Assembly: GCF_027594545.1 (NCBI RefSeq)
Contig: NZ_CP115160.1
Coordinates: forward strand, 2,737,001-2,801,000
Reading direction: 5' to 3'
Length of the DNA stretch: 64,000 bases
From: Algoriphagus sp. TR-M9
Lineage (GTDB): Bacteria; Bacteroidota; Bacteroidia; Cytophagales; Cyclobacteriaceae
The notes below the pieces were generated by a model. It searched no databases and was not told the DNA's origin. It saw only the letters and a list, made by a program, of their open reading frames with translations. The translations under genes were made by a program, and so were the position numbers. Of this stretch, positions 18,613-26,846 are shown piece by piece (positions within the stretch are counted from its first letter, which is position 1; the number at the start of each line of letters is the position of its first letter).

Positions 18613-19932
18613 TTACTCCAGCCATTCAGGCTTTGTGGTCACCACCTCTGCTTGAAGCTGATTGAGTAAATTATACAAGCCAAAATAGGTTCTATTCACA
18701 TACAAGCCATGCCTGGATCCCCGGGCCTGATTGGATTTTTTGAACAACTTGTCATTGGAAACCCGATCTCCGAGTTTAAAAATCTGTTCAAAGAAACCAT
18801 CGTCTGAGAAATCAAATTTTTCAACATGAAATGGCTTACCTAACAAGGAGATCATTTCCTTGAAAACAGACTTAAAATACTCCTGCTCCTCTGGAGAATC
18901 CTTTTCTGAAATGAATTCAAGATCGAAAAACACCTGATCTAGCTCACTCCCCCTGACCAGCAAATCCTTCTTGATTAAGGCAAAATAACCTGCATAGAAA
19001 TCCTCAGGAATCACCTTCACACATCCGAAATCTATAATTCCAAGCTGATTATTTTCCTGGATAATAAAATTCCCTGGATGTGGATCCGCATGAACTTGTT
19101 TTAGATTATGAACTTGATGATGATAAAAATCCCAAAGTGCCTGGCCAATTTGATTTCTAGCTAGTTGATCAGGATTAGTCACTAGCCATTCTTTGATGTG
19201 CTTGCCTTCCAGCCAGTCCATGGTAATGATTCGTTCTGCACTGAGCTCATCGTAATAAGTAGGGAAGTTTAAATTTGCAATGTGACTGCACTCTCCGGAG
19301 ATCTCCCTAGAACGCTGCACTTCCAGCACGTAGTCGGTTTCTTCCAAAAGCTTGCTTTCCACTTCCTCCATATAATGATCCAGTTCACGCTCATTCATAT
19401 TCAGTAATCGCAAGGCGAATGGCCTTACAAGTTTCAAATCAGAACTCACCGAATTAGCAATTCCTGGGTACTGGATTTTGACTGCCAGGGTTTTACCATC
19501 CAAAGTGGCCTGATGCACCTGCCCTATAGATGCAGCATTTACGGCCGATTTGGTAAAGCTATCGTAAAGCTGCTCAGGCGATTTCCCAAAATATTTTTGA
19601 AAGGTTTTGACCACTAGTGGGTAAGACAAGGGCGGAGCAGAGTATTGCGCCAAGGTAAACTTGTCCTGATAGGCTCTGGGCAGTAGATTTTTGTCCATGG
19701 ACATCATCTGCGCTACTTTTAGGGCAGAGCCCTTCAGCTGGCTCAAGGAGCTATAAATATCAGTGGCATTGCTCTGATGAAGTTCTTCCCGGTCCAGTGA
19801 AGGATTGACCATTTTTTTGGCATAATGCTTCACGTAATTCCCTCCCACCTTTGCTCCAGTGGAGATAAATTTGGCAGCTCGCTGTACTTTCGAAACAGGG
19901 ATTTGCTGCTGCTCATTCATAAGATCTGACAT
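18613..19932 (-). CDS. ABC1/UbiB atypical kinase family protein
   Basis: A 439-residue member of the ABC1/UbiB/COQ8 atypical kinase family. The KxGQ-like region appears as LKGSALKVAQMMS (about residues 66-78), the Ala-rich loop as NAASIGQVHQA, the VAIK-type lysine in LAVKIQYPG, and the catalytic/Mg-binding segments as HADPHPGNF and IDFGCVK. No transmembrane tail is evident. Family members support quinone synthesis or lipid homeostasis through ATPase activity; Bacteroidota use menaquinone, so the role here is uncertain. It begins 3 bases after the TetR-type regulator's stop and is surely co-transcribed with it. The KxGQ glutamine is retained but the glycine before it reads Ala (KVAQ). Confidence 0.9.
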   Translation of the reverse strand: MSDLMNEQQQIPVSKVQRAAKFISTGAKVGGNYVKHYAKKMVNPSLDREELHQSNATDIYSSLSQLKGSALKVAQMMSMDKNLLPRAYQDKFTLAQYSAPPLSYPLVVKTFQKYFGKSPEQLYDSFTKSAVNAASIGQVHQATLDGKTLAVKIQYPGIANSVSSDLKLVRPFALRLLNMNERELDHYMEEVESKLLEETDYVLEVQRSREISGECSHIANLNFPTYYDELSAERIITMDWLEGKHIKEWLVTNPDQLARNQIGQALWDFYHHQVHNLKQVHADPHPGNFIIQENNQLGIIDFGCVKVIPEDFYAGYFALIKKDLLVRGSELDQVFFDLEFISEKDSPEEQEYFKSVFKEMISLLGKPFHVEKFDFSDDGFFEQIFKLGDRVSNDKLFKKSNQARGSRHGLYVNRTYFGLYNLLNQLQAEVVTTKPEWLE

Positions 19933-19935
19933 GGT

Positions 19936-20601
19936 CTATTTGGACTGGTAAAGGAATTTTGCAAAATCAAGAAATGAATCCAAAGCACTTTTACCCATCA
20001 GATCAAAGCCTAGATTGACTGATTTTTCGATAGCAGCGTCTGTCTTCTCAAAGCCCGCAGAGCGATCTTCCAGCCAGAATCTGAATACAAAGCCGACTTG
20101 CAGCCACAGAGCCTCGTCATAACGATCTGAAATCACAGGCCTACTCGCAATCTCTTCAGTTTCTTTGCCCTGCAAAATGATCTCATTGACAAACTCTTTA
20201 AACTTCTCCTTAAATTCAGCTGACTCCCGTGGAAGGCTCACCAAAGCTTTGGCTTTATTTCCGTATAAGCTCAACAAGTAGGACCTGTTCATTTTCAAAA
20301 CTTCAATCCACGTAAAGAGAAAACTCAGGAATTTTTCTCTGGCAGTGTATTCCTCAAAAACTCCCTGAGTCTGGATCTGGCGTAAGGTTTCTTCAAAAAT
20401 ATCTACCAATATCGTAGACTTGATGGCTTCAAAGGACGTGAAGTAGACATAAAAATCACCCTCTTTCATCTTGAGTTCTTTGGCAAATTTAAAAATGGAT
20501 GTAGGCATGGTGCCGTGTTCTAGCACATGATTTTTAAAGCCTTCTAGAATTATCTTTCTATAATCTTTCTTTATAGTCTTTTTTGCTGCTGTAGCTTCCA
20601 T
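19936..20601 (-). CDS. TetR-family transcriptional regulator
   Basis: A 221-residue protein with an N-terminal TetR-type helix-turn-helix (about residues 13-62: YRKIILEGFKNHVLEHG, then TSIFKFAKELKMKEGDFYVY as the recognition region) and a helical C-terminal ligand or dimer domain. Recognition-helix position and length suit TetR/AcrR proteins. It is the first gene of a two-gene operon with the ABC1 kinase (3-base gap), so it probably autoregulates and controls the kinase in response to a small molecule. The ligand is unknown. A minus-strand terminator at 20660-20690 separates it from hslV upstream. Confidence 0.83.
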   Translation of the reverse strand: MEATAAKKTIKKDYRKIILEGFKNHVLEHGTMPTSIFKFAKELKMKEGDFYVYFTSFEAIKSTILVDIFEETLRQIQTQGVFEEYTAREKFLSFLFTWIEVLKMNRSYLLSLYGNKAKALVSLPRESAEFKEKFKEFVNEIILQGKETEEIASRPVISDRYDEALWLQVGFVFRFWLEDRSAGFEKTDAAIEKSVNLGFDLMGKSALDSFLDFAKFLYQSK

Positions 20602-20659
20602 AGTTTATGCTTTAATTTAACTAGGTAACAAGCGATTAGCGCATCAGGTTTAGAAAAAC

Positions 20660-20690
20660 AAAAAAAAACCGATGAATTTCACCGGTTTCT
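20660..20690 (-). terminator. Rho-independent terminator of hslV
   Basis: On the minus strand, a stem pairing the plus-strand arms aaaccgatgaa and ttcaccggttt (one G-U wobble, very short loop) is followed by about nine T. It lies 22 bases past the hslV stop. Confidence 0.85.
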
Positions 20691-20711
20691 GTTCATTTGC
20701 TCGCAGCTAAG

Positions 20712-21254
20712 TTAATCCGCTACTTTTTCGATCACCAAGTTGTGATTGGTATAGATGCAAATATCAGCTGCGATATTCAGGCTTTCTCTCACCATTTCTT
20801 CAGCACTCATTTGTGGTGCAAACTGCTTCATTGCTCTGGCAGCTGACTGGGCATACATACTTCCAGAACCAATGGTGGCTATTTCCATATCTGGCTCTAT
20901 GACATCACCCGTGCCGGATATGATCAAAATATCATCCTTATCTGCGACGATCATCATTGCCTCAAGCTTTGAAAGCATGCGGTCTGTCCTCCATTCCTTA
21001 GCCAATTCCACCGCAGCCCGCTTCATATTGTTGCCAAAAGCACCGAGCTTTTCTTCAAATTTTTCTAGCAGGGTAAAAGCATCTGCAGTAGATCCTGCAA
21101 AACCAGTTACAATTTTCCCACCCTGCAAAACTCTTAATTTCTTAACACTACTTTTAGCTACTGTATTCCCCAGCGTCGCCTGTCCATCTGCCCCGATTAC
21201 GACTTGGCCATTGTGACGGATCGCTACGACGGTGGTTGATCTTATTTTAGTCAT
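20712..21254 (-). CDS. hslV: ATP-dependent protease subunit HslV
   Basis: The 180-residue proteasome-like peptidase of the HslUV complex, which degrades proteins unfolded by HslU. The catalytic N-terminal threonine is Thr7 in [13 protein letters not shown], so a six-residue leader must be removed; the family core [20 protein letters not shown] and SGTGDVIEP are present. The gene stands alone: hslU is not adjacent, unlike in Proteobacteria, so the partner must be encoded elsewhere. A good terminator follows. Confidence 0.97.
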   Translation of the reverse strand: MTKIRSTTVVAIRHNGQVVIGADGQATLGNTVAKSSVKKLRVLQGGKIVTGFAGSTADAFTLLEKFEEKLGAFGNNMKRAAVELAKEWRTDRMLSKLEAMMIVADKDDILIISGTGDVIEPDMEIATIGSGSMYAQSAARAMKQFAPQMSAEEMVRESLNIAADICIYTNHNLVIEKVAD

Positions 21255-21349
21255 GAGTAATTATTTTATTAGGATTTAGTAGTCCGTGAAAAAACGAAAA
21301 TGCGATTCACTTAATTACACTCCCATTTACCAATAAACGTACAAAAAGC

Positions 21350-21375
21350 AAAAAGTCCTGAATTCAGGACTTTTT
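21350..21375 (-). terminator. Palindromic terminator downstream of pdhC
   Basis: A perfect 26-base palindrome (13-base arms, AAAAAGTCCTGAA and its complement) with A/T-tracts on both sides, so it could act in either direction. It is 21 bases past the E2 stop codon and upstream of hslV. Confidence 0.88.
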
Positions 21376-21395
21376 GGCAGTTATTTTACTTCGGC

Positions 21396-23030
21396 TCAGA
21401 CTAGAAGTCTGACCGGATCTTCAAGCATGGATTTCAAAGTAAGTAGGAATGCCGAACCTACAGCCCCATCTACTACTCTGTGGTCACAGGAAAGGGTGAC
21501 TTTCATGATGTTCCCTACCTTCATTTCTCCATCTTTCACGATGACGGTTTCTTTAATGCCGCCTACCGCAAGGATACAGGCATCAGGCGGATTGATAATC
21601 GCCGTAAACTCATCTATACCAAACATCCCAAGGTTAGAAATTGTGAAGGTATTTCCCTCCCAATCCTTAGGCTGAAGTTCCTTGTTTTTGGCTTTTCCAC
21701 CCAGAGTCTTCGCTTGGTTAGAGATCTGTGCCAAAGAAAGGTTGTCAGCAAATCGGATCACTGGAACCAAAAGTCCTTCTTCTACAGCTACTGCCATACC
21801 GATATGGATATGGTCGTTGTATCTGATTTTATCTCCTAGCCAGCTGGAATTTACTTTTGGATGCTGGCGCAAAGCCGCTGCCGCTGCCTTGATCACAAAA
21901 TCGTTAAAGGATATTTTTACAGGAGCTATTTCATTCATGGATTTACGCGCTTCTATCGCTTTGTCCATGTTGATTTCCATCGTAAGGTAGAAGTGTGGTG
22001 CCCCAAATTTGCTCTCGGCAAGTCTCTTGGCAATCACCTTTCTCATTTGAGAAACATTCTCCTCACGGAAACTCTCCACTCCTACCGCTGGAGCCGCAGT
22101 GCCTGCTGCGGCTTGTGGTGCAGCTGCCGGTACAAAGTTCTCCACATCTCTCTTAATCACTCTTCCGCCTTCTCCAGTACCATTCACCTGAGCGATATTG
22201 ATTCCCTTATCTTCAGCCATTTTCTTAGCCAAAGGAGATGCTTTTAATCTATCACCGTCAGCGGTGGAGGATGAAGTGCTTTTAGCTGCAGGAGCAGAAG
22301 AAGCTTTGGGTGCTTCCTCTTTCTTAGGTTCTGAAGCCGGCTCTGGCTTGGATTCCTCCGCACCAGCAGCAGATTCTGCTTTTTGAGCTTTCAGCAAAGT
22401 TTCAAAGTCAGCACCTTTTTCTCCGATCACGGCTATGACACCATCTACCGGTACACTGTCTCCAGATTTCACTCCTATGTAAAGCAAAGTACCATCTTCG
22501 TAAGACTCCAGTTCCATGGTAGCTTTGTCCGTTTCTACCTCAGCGATGATTTCACCGGACTTTACTTCATCCCCTTCTTTTTTCAGCCAGGAAGCAATAG
22601 TTCCTTCCTGCATAGTATCAGACATTTTAGGCATAGTGATCACCGTAGCGTTGATACTGGAAGTGTCTATTTTTTCAGCAGGAGCTTTGTCTTTTGCAGG
22701 CTCCTCCTTTTTTTCTTCAGCTTTGGGAGCTTCTTCTTTTTGATCGGACGCAGGAGCATCTGCACCATCAAGCAGGTGCTGGTAATCCTCTCCTTTTTCA
22801 CCGATCACAGCTATGACGCCGTTTACGGGTACTGCATCTTTTTCTTGAACTCCAATGTATAAAAGCACACCCTCGTCGTAGGATTCAAGCTCCATTGTTG
22901 CTTTGTCGGTTTCCACTTCGGCCAGGATATCACCTGGCTTTACAGCATCTCCAACTTTTTTCAACCATGCAGCGATCACACCTTCTTCCATGGTGTCGCT
23001 CATTTTAGGCATTCTTATTATTTCGGCCAT
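21396..23030 (-). CDS. pdhC: Pyruvate dehydrogenase E2 (dihydrolipoamide acetyltransferase)
   Basis: A 544-residue E2 core subunit, transferring acetyl groups from E1 to CoA. There are two lipoyl domains (1-80 and about 128-205) with lipoyl-lysines Lys43 and Lys169 in ETDKATMELESY, Ala/Pro/Glu-rich linkers, an E3-binding domain (about 255-290, ASPLAKKMAEDKGINIAQV), and a catalytic domain ending with DHRVVDGAVG, whose His is catalytic. E1 and E3 genes are not adjacent. A promoter of Bacteroidota type (23065-23095) lies 35 bases upstream and a palindromic terminator follows, so it is monocistronic. The two lipoyl domains are similar in DNA sequence, an internal repeat. Pyruvate rather than another 2-oxoacid as substrate is the likeliest reading. 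Confidence 0.93.
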   Translation of the reverse strand: MAEIIRMPKMSDTMEEGVIAAWLKKVGDAVKPGDILAEVETDKATMELESYDEGVLLYIGVQEKDAVPVNGVIAVIGEKGEDYQHLLDGADAPASDQKEEAPKAEEKKEEPAKDKAPAEKIDTSSINATVITMPKMSDTMQEGTIASWLKKEGDEVKSGEIIAEVETDKATMELESYEDGTLLYIGVKSGDSVPVDGVIAVIGEKGADFETLLKAQKAESAAGAEESKPEPASEPKKEEAPKASSAPAAKSTSSSTADGDRLKASPLAKKMAEDKGINIAQVNGTGEGGRVIKRDVENFVPAAAPQAAAGTAAPAVGVESFREENVSQMRKVIAKRLAESKFGAPHFYLTMEINMDKAIEARKSMNEIAPVKISFNDFVIKAAAAALRQHPKVNSSWLGDKIRYNDHIHIGMAVAVEEGLLVPVIRFADNLSLAQISNQAKTLGGKAKNKELQPKDWEGNTFTISNLGMFGIDEFTAIINPPDACILAVGGIKETVIVKDGEMKVGNIMKVTLSCDHRVVDGAVGSAFLLTLKSMLEDPVRLLV

Positions 23031-23064
23031 GAGTTATTGCGCGCTAATTCGTTTTTAAAGTGTC

Positions 23065-23095
23065 CAAAAATAGTTTTTATAATGACTTTATTCAA
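23065..23095 (-). promoter_or_regulatory. Bacteroidota-type promoter of pdhC
   Basis: On the minus strand TTG (23093-23095) and TATTTTTG (23065-23072; consensus TAnnTTTG) are 20 bases apart. The -7 box is 35 bases before the E2 start codon. Confidence 0.68.
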
Positions 23096-23151
23096 ATTTA
23101 AAACTAGTAATTTCCCCAAGCATTTCAGCCATTCACCCTTTATTCTTTGGC

Positions 23152-24111
23152 ATGCCTTTAATCGAAAACTGTAACTACACCAGACCCAAGTGGCTGTTTA
23201 ACGGACACTTAGAAACTATTTACCCATCGCTTTTCCGCAAAGTATCGGCCCCTGTACCTCAAAAGCAAAGAATCTCAACGCTAGATGGAGATTTCTTAGA
23301 TATAGATTGGTACCGACAAAAAGCCGGCAAATTAGTCATCATCAGTCACGGATTGGAAGGGAACAGCACACGGTCTTATATGCTTGGGATGGTAAATACA
23401 TTTCTTAAACATGGGTATGATGTACTGACCTGGAACTTTAGAAGCTGTAGCGGGGAAATGAACAAGCAGGTCATTTTCTACCATTCCGGTGCGACTTATG
23501 ATTTGGATATAATCGTAAGCCAAGTGCTGGAGCAATATGAAGAAATCAATCTGGTAGGATTCAGCCTCGGAGGAAACCTCACCTTGAAGTACCTGGGAGA
23601 AAAAGGAGCCAAAATCCCCAAAATCCGGAAAGGGGTGGCAATTTCAGTTCCCTTACACCTGAGCAGCTCCTCCCAAAAAATCTCTGAACTGGAAAACACC
23701 CTCTATTCCAAACGCTTTCTAAGAACCCTCAAAAAGAAAGTTTTAGAAAAATCCCATGCCCATCCCGGGCAAATCCCGGTAGAAATGCTGAAAAACATCA
23801 AAACTTTAGCTGAGTTTGATGATTATTTCACCGGCCCGCTCCATGGCTTTTCAGACGCAGAAGAATATTATGAAGTGAACTCTTCGCTGTATTTCCTGGA
23901 TCAAATAAAAGTCCCCACATTGGTTCTAAATGCACAAAACGATCCTTTTTTGAGCAAGAGGTGTTTTCCCCAAGACCTCCCCAAATCCCTAAATCAGGTG
24001 TATTTTGAATACCCTAAGCATGGAGGGCATGTGGGGTTTTCCCCTGCAAATCCACAAAAATTGTATTATTCTGAGCAGCGGGCAGTTGAATTTATAAGTC
24101 AGGATTTCTAA
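23152..24111 (+). CDS. YheT-family alpha/beta hydrolase
   Basis: A 319-residue cytoplasmic alpha/beta hydrolase of the YheT/ABHD1-3 family. The nucleophile elbow is GFSLGGN with Ser138; the family segments NGHLETIYPSLFRK (17-30), SHGLEGNSTRSYMLG (oxyanion region) and the late KHGGHVGF with the catalytic His are present, with an acidic residue in NAQNDPFL. Esterase activity on lipids or acyl esters is plausible but the substrate is unknown. It is divergent from pdhC (121 bases) and 27 bases upstream of the SRAP gene, with which it probably forms an operon. Confidence 0.9.
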   Translation: MPLIENCNYTRPKWLFNGHLETIYPSLFRKVSAPVPQKQRISTLDGDFLDIDWYRQKAGKLVIISHGLEGNSTRSYMLGMVNTFLKHGYDVLTWNFRSCSGEMNKQVIFYHSGATYDLDIIVSQVLEQYEEINLVGFSLGGNLTLKYLGEKGAKIPKIRKGVAISVPLHLSSSSQKISELENTLYSKRFLRTLKKKVLEKSHAHPGQIPVEMLKNIKTLAEFDDYFTGPLHGFSDAEEYYEVNSSLYFLDQIKVPTLVLNAQNDPFLSKRCFPQDLPKSLNQVYFEYPKHGGHVGFSPANPQKLYYSEQRAVEFISQDF

Positions 24112-24138
24112 CTTCCTGCCCCTTACAACAATAAATAT

Positions 24139-24837
24139 ATGTGCGGACGATACTCCCTTAGCAAAAGTAAAGAAGAACTGGAAGAGCGGTTTCAAGCCGA
24201 AATGCTGGCCGATTTCAATCCAAGGTACAATATAGCTCCCACACAACTGGTGCCCGTGATCACCTCCCAAAGTCCCAAAGGCTTTTCCAATTTCTACTGG
24301 GGAATCACTCCAGATTTTGGAAAAAACAGGCCTGTCTCCCAAAAACTAATCAACGCCAAGGCAGAAACCATTAATCAAAAAATTTCCTTCAAGACTGCAT
24401 TTAGACAGAGAAGGTGCATCATCCCTGCCGATGGCTTTTATGAATGGAAAAGACTGGGCAAGAAAACTTCCGTTCCATACAGGTTTACGCATAGGGATGA
24501 CGAGCTTTTTTCCTTCGCAGGAATCTGGGATGAGTATGAATCTGTAAATGGAGAAACACAACATACTTTTTTGATCTTAACCACTACACCAAACGAGACC
24601 GTTTCCGGAGTTCATGACAGAATGCCTGTAATCTTTGACCGGAAAGCTGAAAAACTGTGGCTGGATCCGTACCAAGAAGAAGAGGAGTTATTAGGTATTT
24701 TGAAGCCATATCCTGCCGATTCCATGCTGAACTTTACAGTGTCTCCCTTGGTAAATTCTGTCCAAAATGACAGTCCGGCGGTCATGCGAAAAACCTCTCC
24801 CATGGATCAGCATGGGAATTACACGCTTTTTGGATAA
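24139..24837 (+). CDS. SOS response-associated peptidase (SRAP/YedK, HMCES-like)
   Basis: A 232-residue SRAP-domain protein. Cys2 at the mature N-terminus (MCGRYSLS) forms the thiazolidine crosslink with abasic sites in single-stranded DNA; the other family residues are in PRYNIAPTQ, NAKAETI (Asn and Glu) and RCIIPADGFYEWK, with the catalytic His in SGVHDRMPVI. It protects AP sites during replication and then self-reverses. Members often sit near DNA-repair genes; here it follows a YheT hydrolase by 27 bases. Palindromic repeats follow its stop. Confidence 0.95.
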   Translation: MCGRYSLSKSKEELEERFQAEMLADFNPRYNIAPTQLVPVITSQSPKGFSNFYWGITPDFGKNRPVSQKLINAKAETINQKISFKTAFRQRRCIIPADGFYEWKRLGKKTSVPYRFTHRDDELFSFAGIWDEYESVNGETQHTFLILTTTPNETVSGVHDRMPVIFDRKAEKLWLDPYQEEEELLGILKPYPADSMLNFTVSPLVNSVQNDSPAVMRKTSPMDQHGNYTLFG

Positions 24838-24873
24838 GAAGCTCGCTCCACTCATGGAAATCACAATTAGGTA

Positions 24874-24890
24874 AAACCCTTCGAGGGTTT
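24874..24890. repeat. Short palindromic repeat, copy 1
   Basis: A 7-bp perfect stem with a TCG loop (AAACCCT-TCG-AGGGTTT). It shares its core with the second hairpin 52 bases downstream; there is no T-tract, so it is not a typical terminator. Confidence 0.6.
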
Positions 24891-24941
24891 AAGATAGGGT
24901 GGAGGTCATTTAGTCAAAAGACACCTTTGCCTGTAGAAAAA

Positions 24942-24964
24942 GATTAACCCTCGTAGGGTTAATC
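24942..24964. repeat. Short palindromic repeat, copy 2
   Basis: A 10-bp perfect stem (GATTAACCCT-CGT-AGGGTTAATC) related to the copy at 24874-24890 through the AACCCT/AGGGTT core. Both lie in the 235-base gap between the SRAP gene and fabH. Confidence 0.65.
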
Positions 24965-25072
24965 CACTTTGGATTGATAAAAGGGATTTCCCTGACTACC
25001 CCAACTCCTCTTTTTGGTTGAGTGAATTGATCTAGCGATATTGCTGTCCCTTTTACAATAAACCACTGTGTC

Positions 25073-26071
25073 ATGAAAAAGTCCCGGATTCTAGGAGTTG
25101 GGCATTACGTACCCGAGCGAAGTGTCAGCAATTTTGAGCTTTCAGAAATGATGAACACCAACAATGATTGGATCGTCGAAAGAACCGGAATAGAAACCAG
25201 ACACTGGTTTACGCCTGGAGTAGATACAGTTACCAGCATGGCGAAGAATGCTACTGAAATGGCAATGGATCGTGCAGGAGTGACGCCCAAAGAAATAGAC
25301 TTCATTATTTTCGCCACTATTACCCCTGATTATTTTATTCCCGGAAACGGCGTGCTGTTGCAGCGGGAACTCGGCTTTGGAACCATAGGAGCCCTGGATA
25401 TCAGAAACGCTTGTTCTGGATTCATCTACGCACTATCTATTGCAGATCAGTTTATCAAAACTGGCATGTATAAAAAAATTCTAGTGGTAGGTGCAGAAAT
25501 CCAATCTTCAGCTTTGGACAAAAGTGACGAAGGTCGTTCAAGTTCAGTGATTTTTGCAGATGGAGCCGGCACGGCGATACTTGGTGCAGTGGAGACTGAC
25601 CAGCCAGGAATTCTTTCCACTCACCTGCATTCTGAGGGGGAATACGCGGAGGAACTTTACTGCAAAGACCCGGGAAGTAGCCGTGAAGTCAGAATCTCAC
25701 CAGAATTGATAGACTCGGGAAGCTTTTTCCTGAAAATGAATGGAAACGCTGTGTTTAAGCATGCGGTAGTCAGATTTATGGAGGTAATAAAAGAGGCCTT
25801 GGAAGCCAACAAACTTGATCAATCGGCTATAGATTTATTGGTGCCCCATCAGGCAAATCTTAGGATTAGCCAGTACATACAGAAGCAGCTGGGTTTGCCA
25901 TCGGAAAAAGTCTTTAATAATATCATGAGCAAAGGCAACACCACAGCAGCCACCATCCCTATCGCTCTGAGTGAAGCTTGGGAGCAGGGCAAAATCAAAG
26001 AAGGGGACCTGATCTGCCTAGCTGCCTTCGGTTCAGGGTTTACTTGGGCATCTGCCTTACTTCGCTGGTAA
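25073..26071 (+). CDS. fabH: 3-oxoacyl-ACP synthase III (FabH/KAS III)
   Basis: A 332-residue KAS III condensing enzyme, joining acyl-CoA (acetyl or branched) with malonyl-ACP to begin fatty-acid synthesis. The catalytic triad is visible: Cys114 in NACSGFIYAL, His259 in VPHQANLRIS and Asn289 in GNTTAATIPIALSEA. The start is ATG 25073. Other fab or plsX genes, often beside fabH, are absent, so this may be one of several KAS III copies or a specialised one, for example for another acyl substrate. A small gene of unknown function follows 14 bases after its stop. Confidence 0.95.
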   Translation: MKKSRILGVGHYVPERSVSNFELSEMMNTNNDWIVERTGIETRHWFTPGVDTVTSMAKNATEMAMDRAGVTPKEIDFIIFATITPDYFIPGNGVLLQRELGFGTIGALDIRNACSGFIYALSIADQFIKTGMYKKILVVGAEIQSSALDKSDEGRSSSVIFADGAGTAILGAVETDQPGILSTHLHSEGEYAEELYCKDPGSSREVRISPELIDSGSFFLKMNGNAVFKHAVVRFMEVIKEALEANKLDQSAIDLLVPHQANLRISQYIQKQLGLPSEKVFNNIMSKGNTTAATIPIALSEAWEQGKIKEGDLICLAAFGSGFTWASALLRW

Positions 26072-26085
26072 TCGTACCCTTATCC

Positions 26086-26631
26086 ATGGATTTAGACCTT
26101 TGGCTAGACAGGGAACTACTAGAAAGACAAAATCGACTCCGTCAGGAATTCTGGGAAATTCTCGGTGAAGTAGGAAATGCCATAGCTCCAACCAAACTTT
26201 TAACCATTCACCCCAACTCCCAAGGCATCAAACTGACCAGAGGCAATGAGCTGAATGGATTTCCTTATCAGGTCCTGGACCTGGTCAGAGACTTTGATGA
26301 GCAAAGTGGTCTGAACATCCGATTACTCAACTGGTTTGGGAATGGCTTTTTCCTTTTTGTTCTGATAGGAAAAAATCATCCAAAGGCACCTGGGGAGATT
26401 TTGCAAAAGCACGGATGGGCCATAAGCACAGTCCCGGATCGGTGGAAGTATGCTGCCATAGTAGATCCTTCAGGTCAGCTTAAAGCACCAAATGACCTAC
26501 AGCTTAAAGAACTTACTTATATTCAATGGGTTAAACCTTTACCATTGGCAGGAAGCCGTGAAGCAGTCCGCCTTCAAATCGAAACTGAAGTGAATAATTT
26601 AATTGACCTAATGTTACAAAAAATGGGATAA
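26086..26631 (+). CDS. Conserved-looking protein of unknown function
   Basis: I do not recognise the family. The 181-residue product starts MDLDLWLDRELLERQNR (ATG 26086); a longer in-frame reading overlaps fabH and is rejected as it would run inside that gene. There is no signal peptide or clear membrane helix. It is a mixed alpha/beta protein with Trp-rich segments (NWFGNGFFLFVL, HGWAISTVPDRWKY) and a helical C-terminus (REAVRLQIETEVNNLIDLML). The 14-base gap places it in the fabH operon. Codon usage resembles its neighbours, so it is likely a real gene. Confidence 0.72.
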   Translation: MDLDLWLDRELLERQNRLRQEFWEILGEVGNAIAPTKLLTIHPNSQGIKLTRGNELNGFPYQVLDLVRDFDEQSGLNIRLLNWFGNGFFLFVLIGKNHPKAPGEILQKHGWAISTVPDRWKYAAIVDPSGQLKAPNDLQLKELTYIQWVKPLPLAGSREAVRLQIETEVNNLIDLMLQKMG

Positions 26632-26846
26632 AGCAGGAATTAAGTTATTTTTAAACAGGAAACTTAAGTTTCCGTACACTAGTCAGGAAATCCGCCGTTT
26701 TAAAGTTTTGCCCCAAACTACCCAACCGAGCGGAAATCGAAAAGAAAAATCCATGTATGAAATCGAGCATAATGCAGGTAACACCCATAAATATTTTTAG
26801 AGCAAATGCGAGATTCCATATGACCAAAACGAGAAAAAACAATCTT

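Noticed and set aside
21427-22862. Several long open frames antisense to the E2 gene
   Set aside because: They are overlaid on a clear pdhC frame with two lipoyl domains, have no family resemblance and mirror its biased codons.
25978-26085. Upstream extension of the unknown gene behind fabH
   Set aside because: It lies inside the 3' end of fabH, is not protein-like, and an ATG at 26086 gives a sensible start.
26651-26842. Small minus-strand frame before the MORN-repeat gene
   Set aside because: It has no recognisable family and covers the probable leader of the plus-strand gene.
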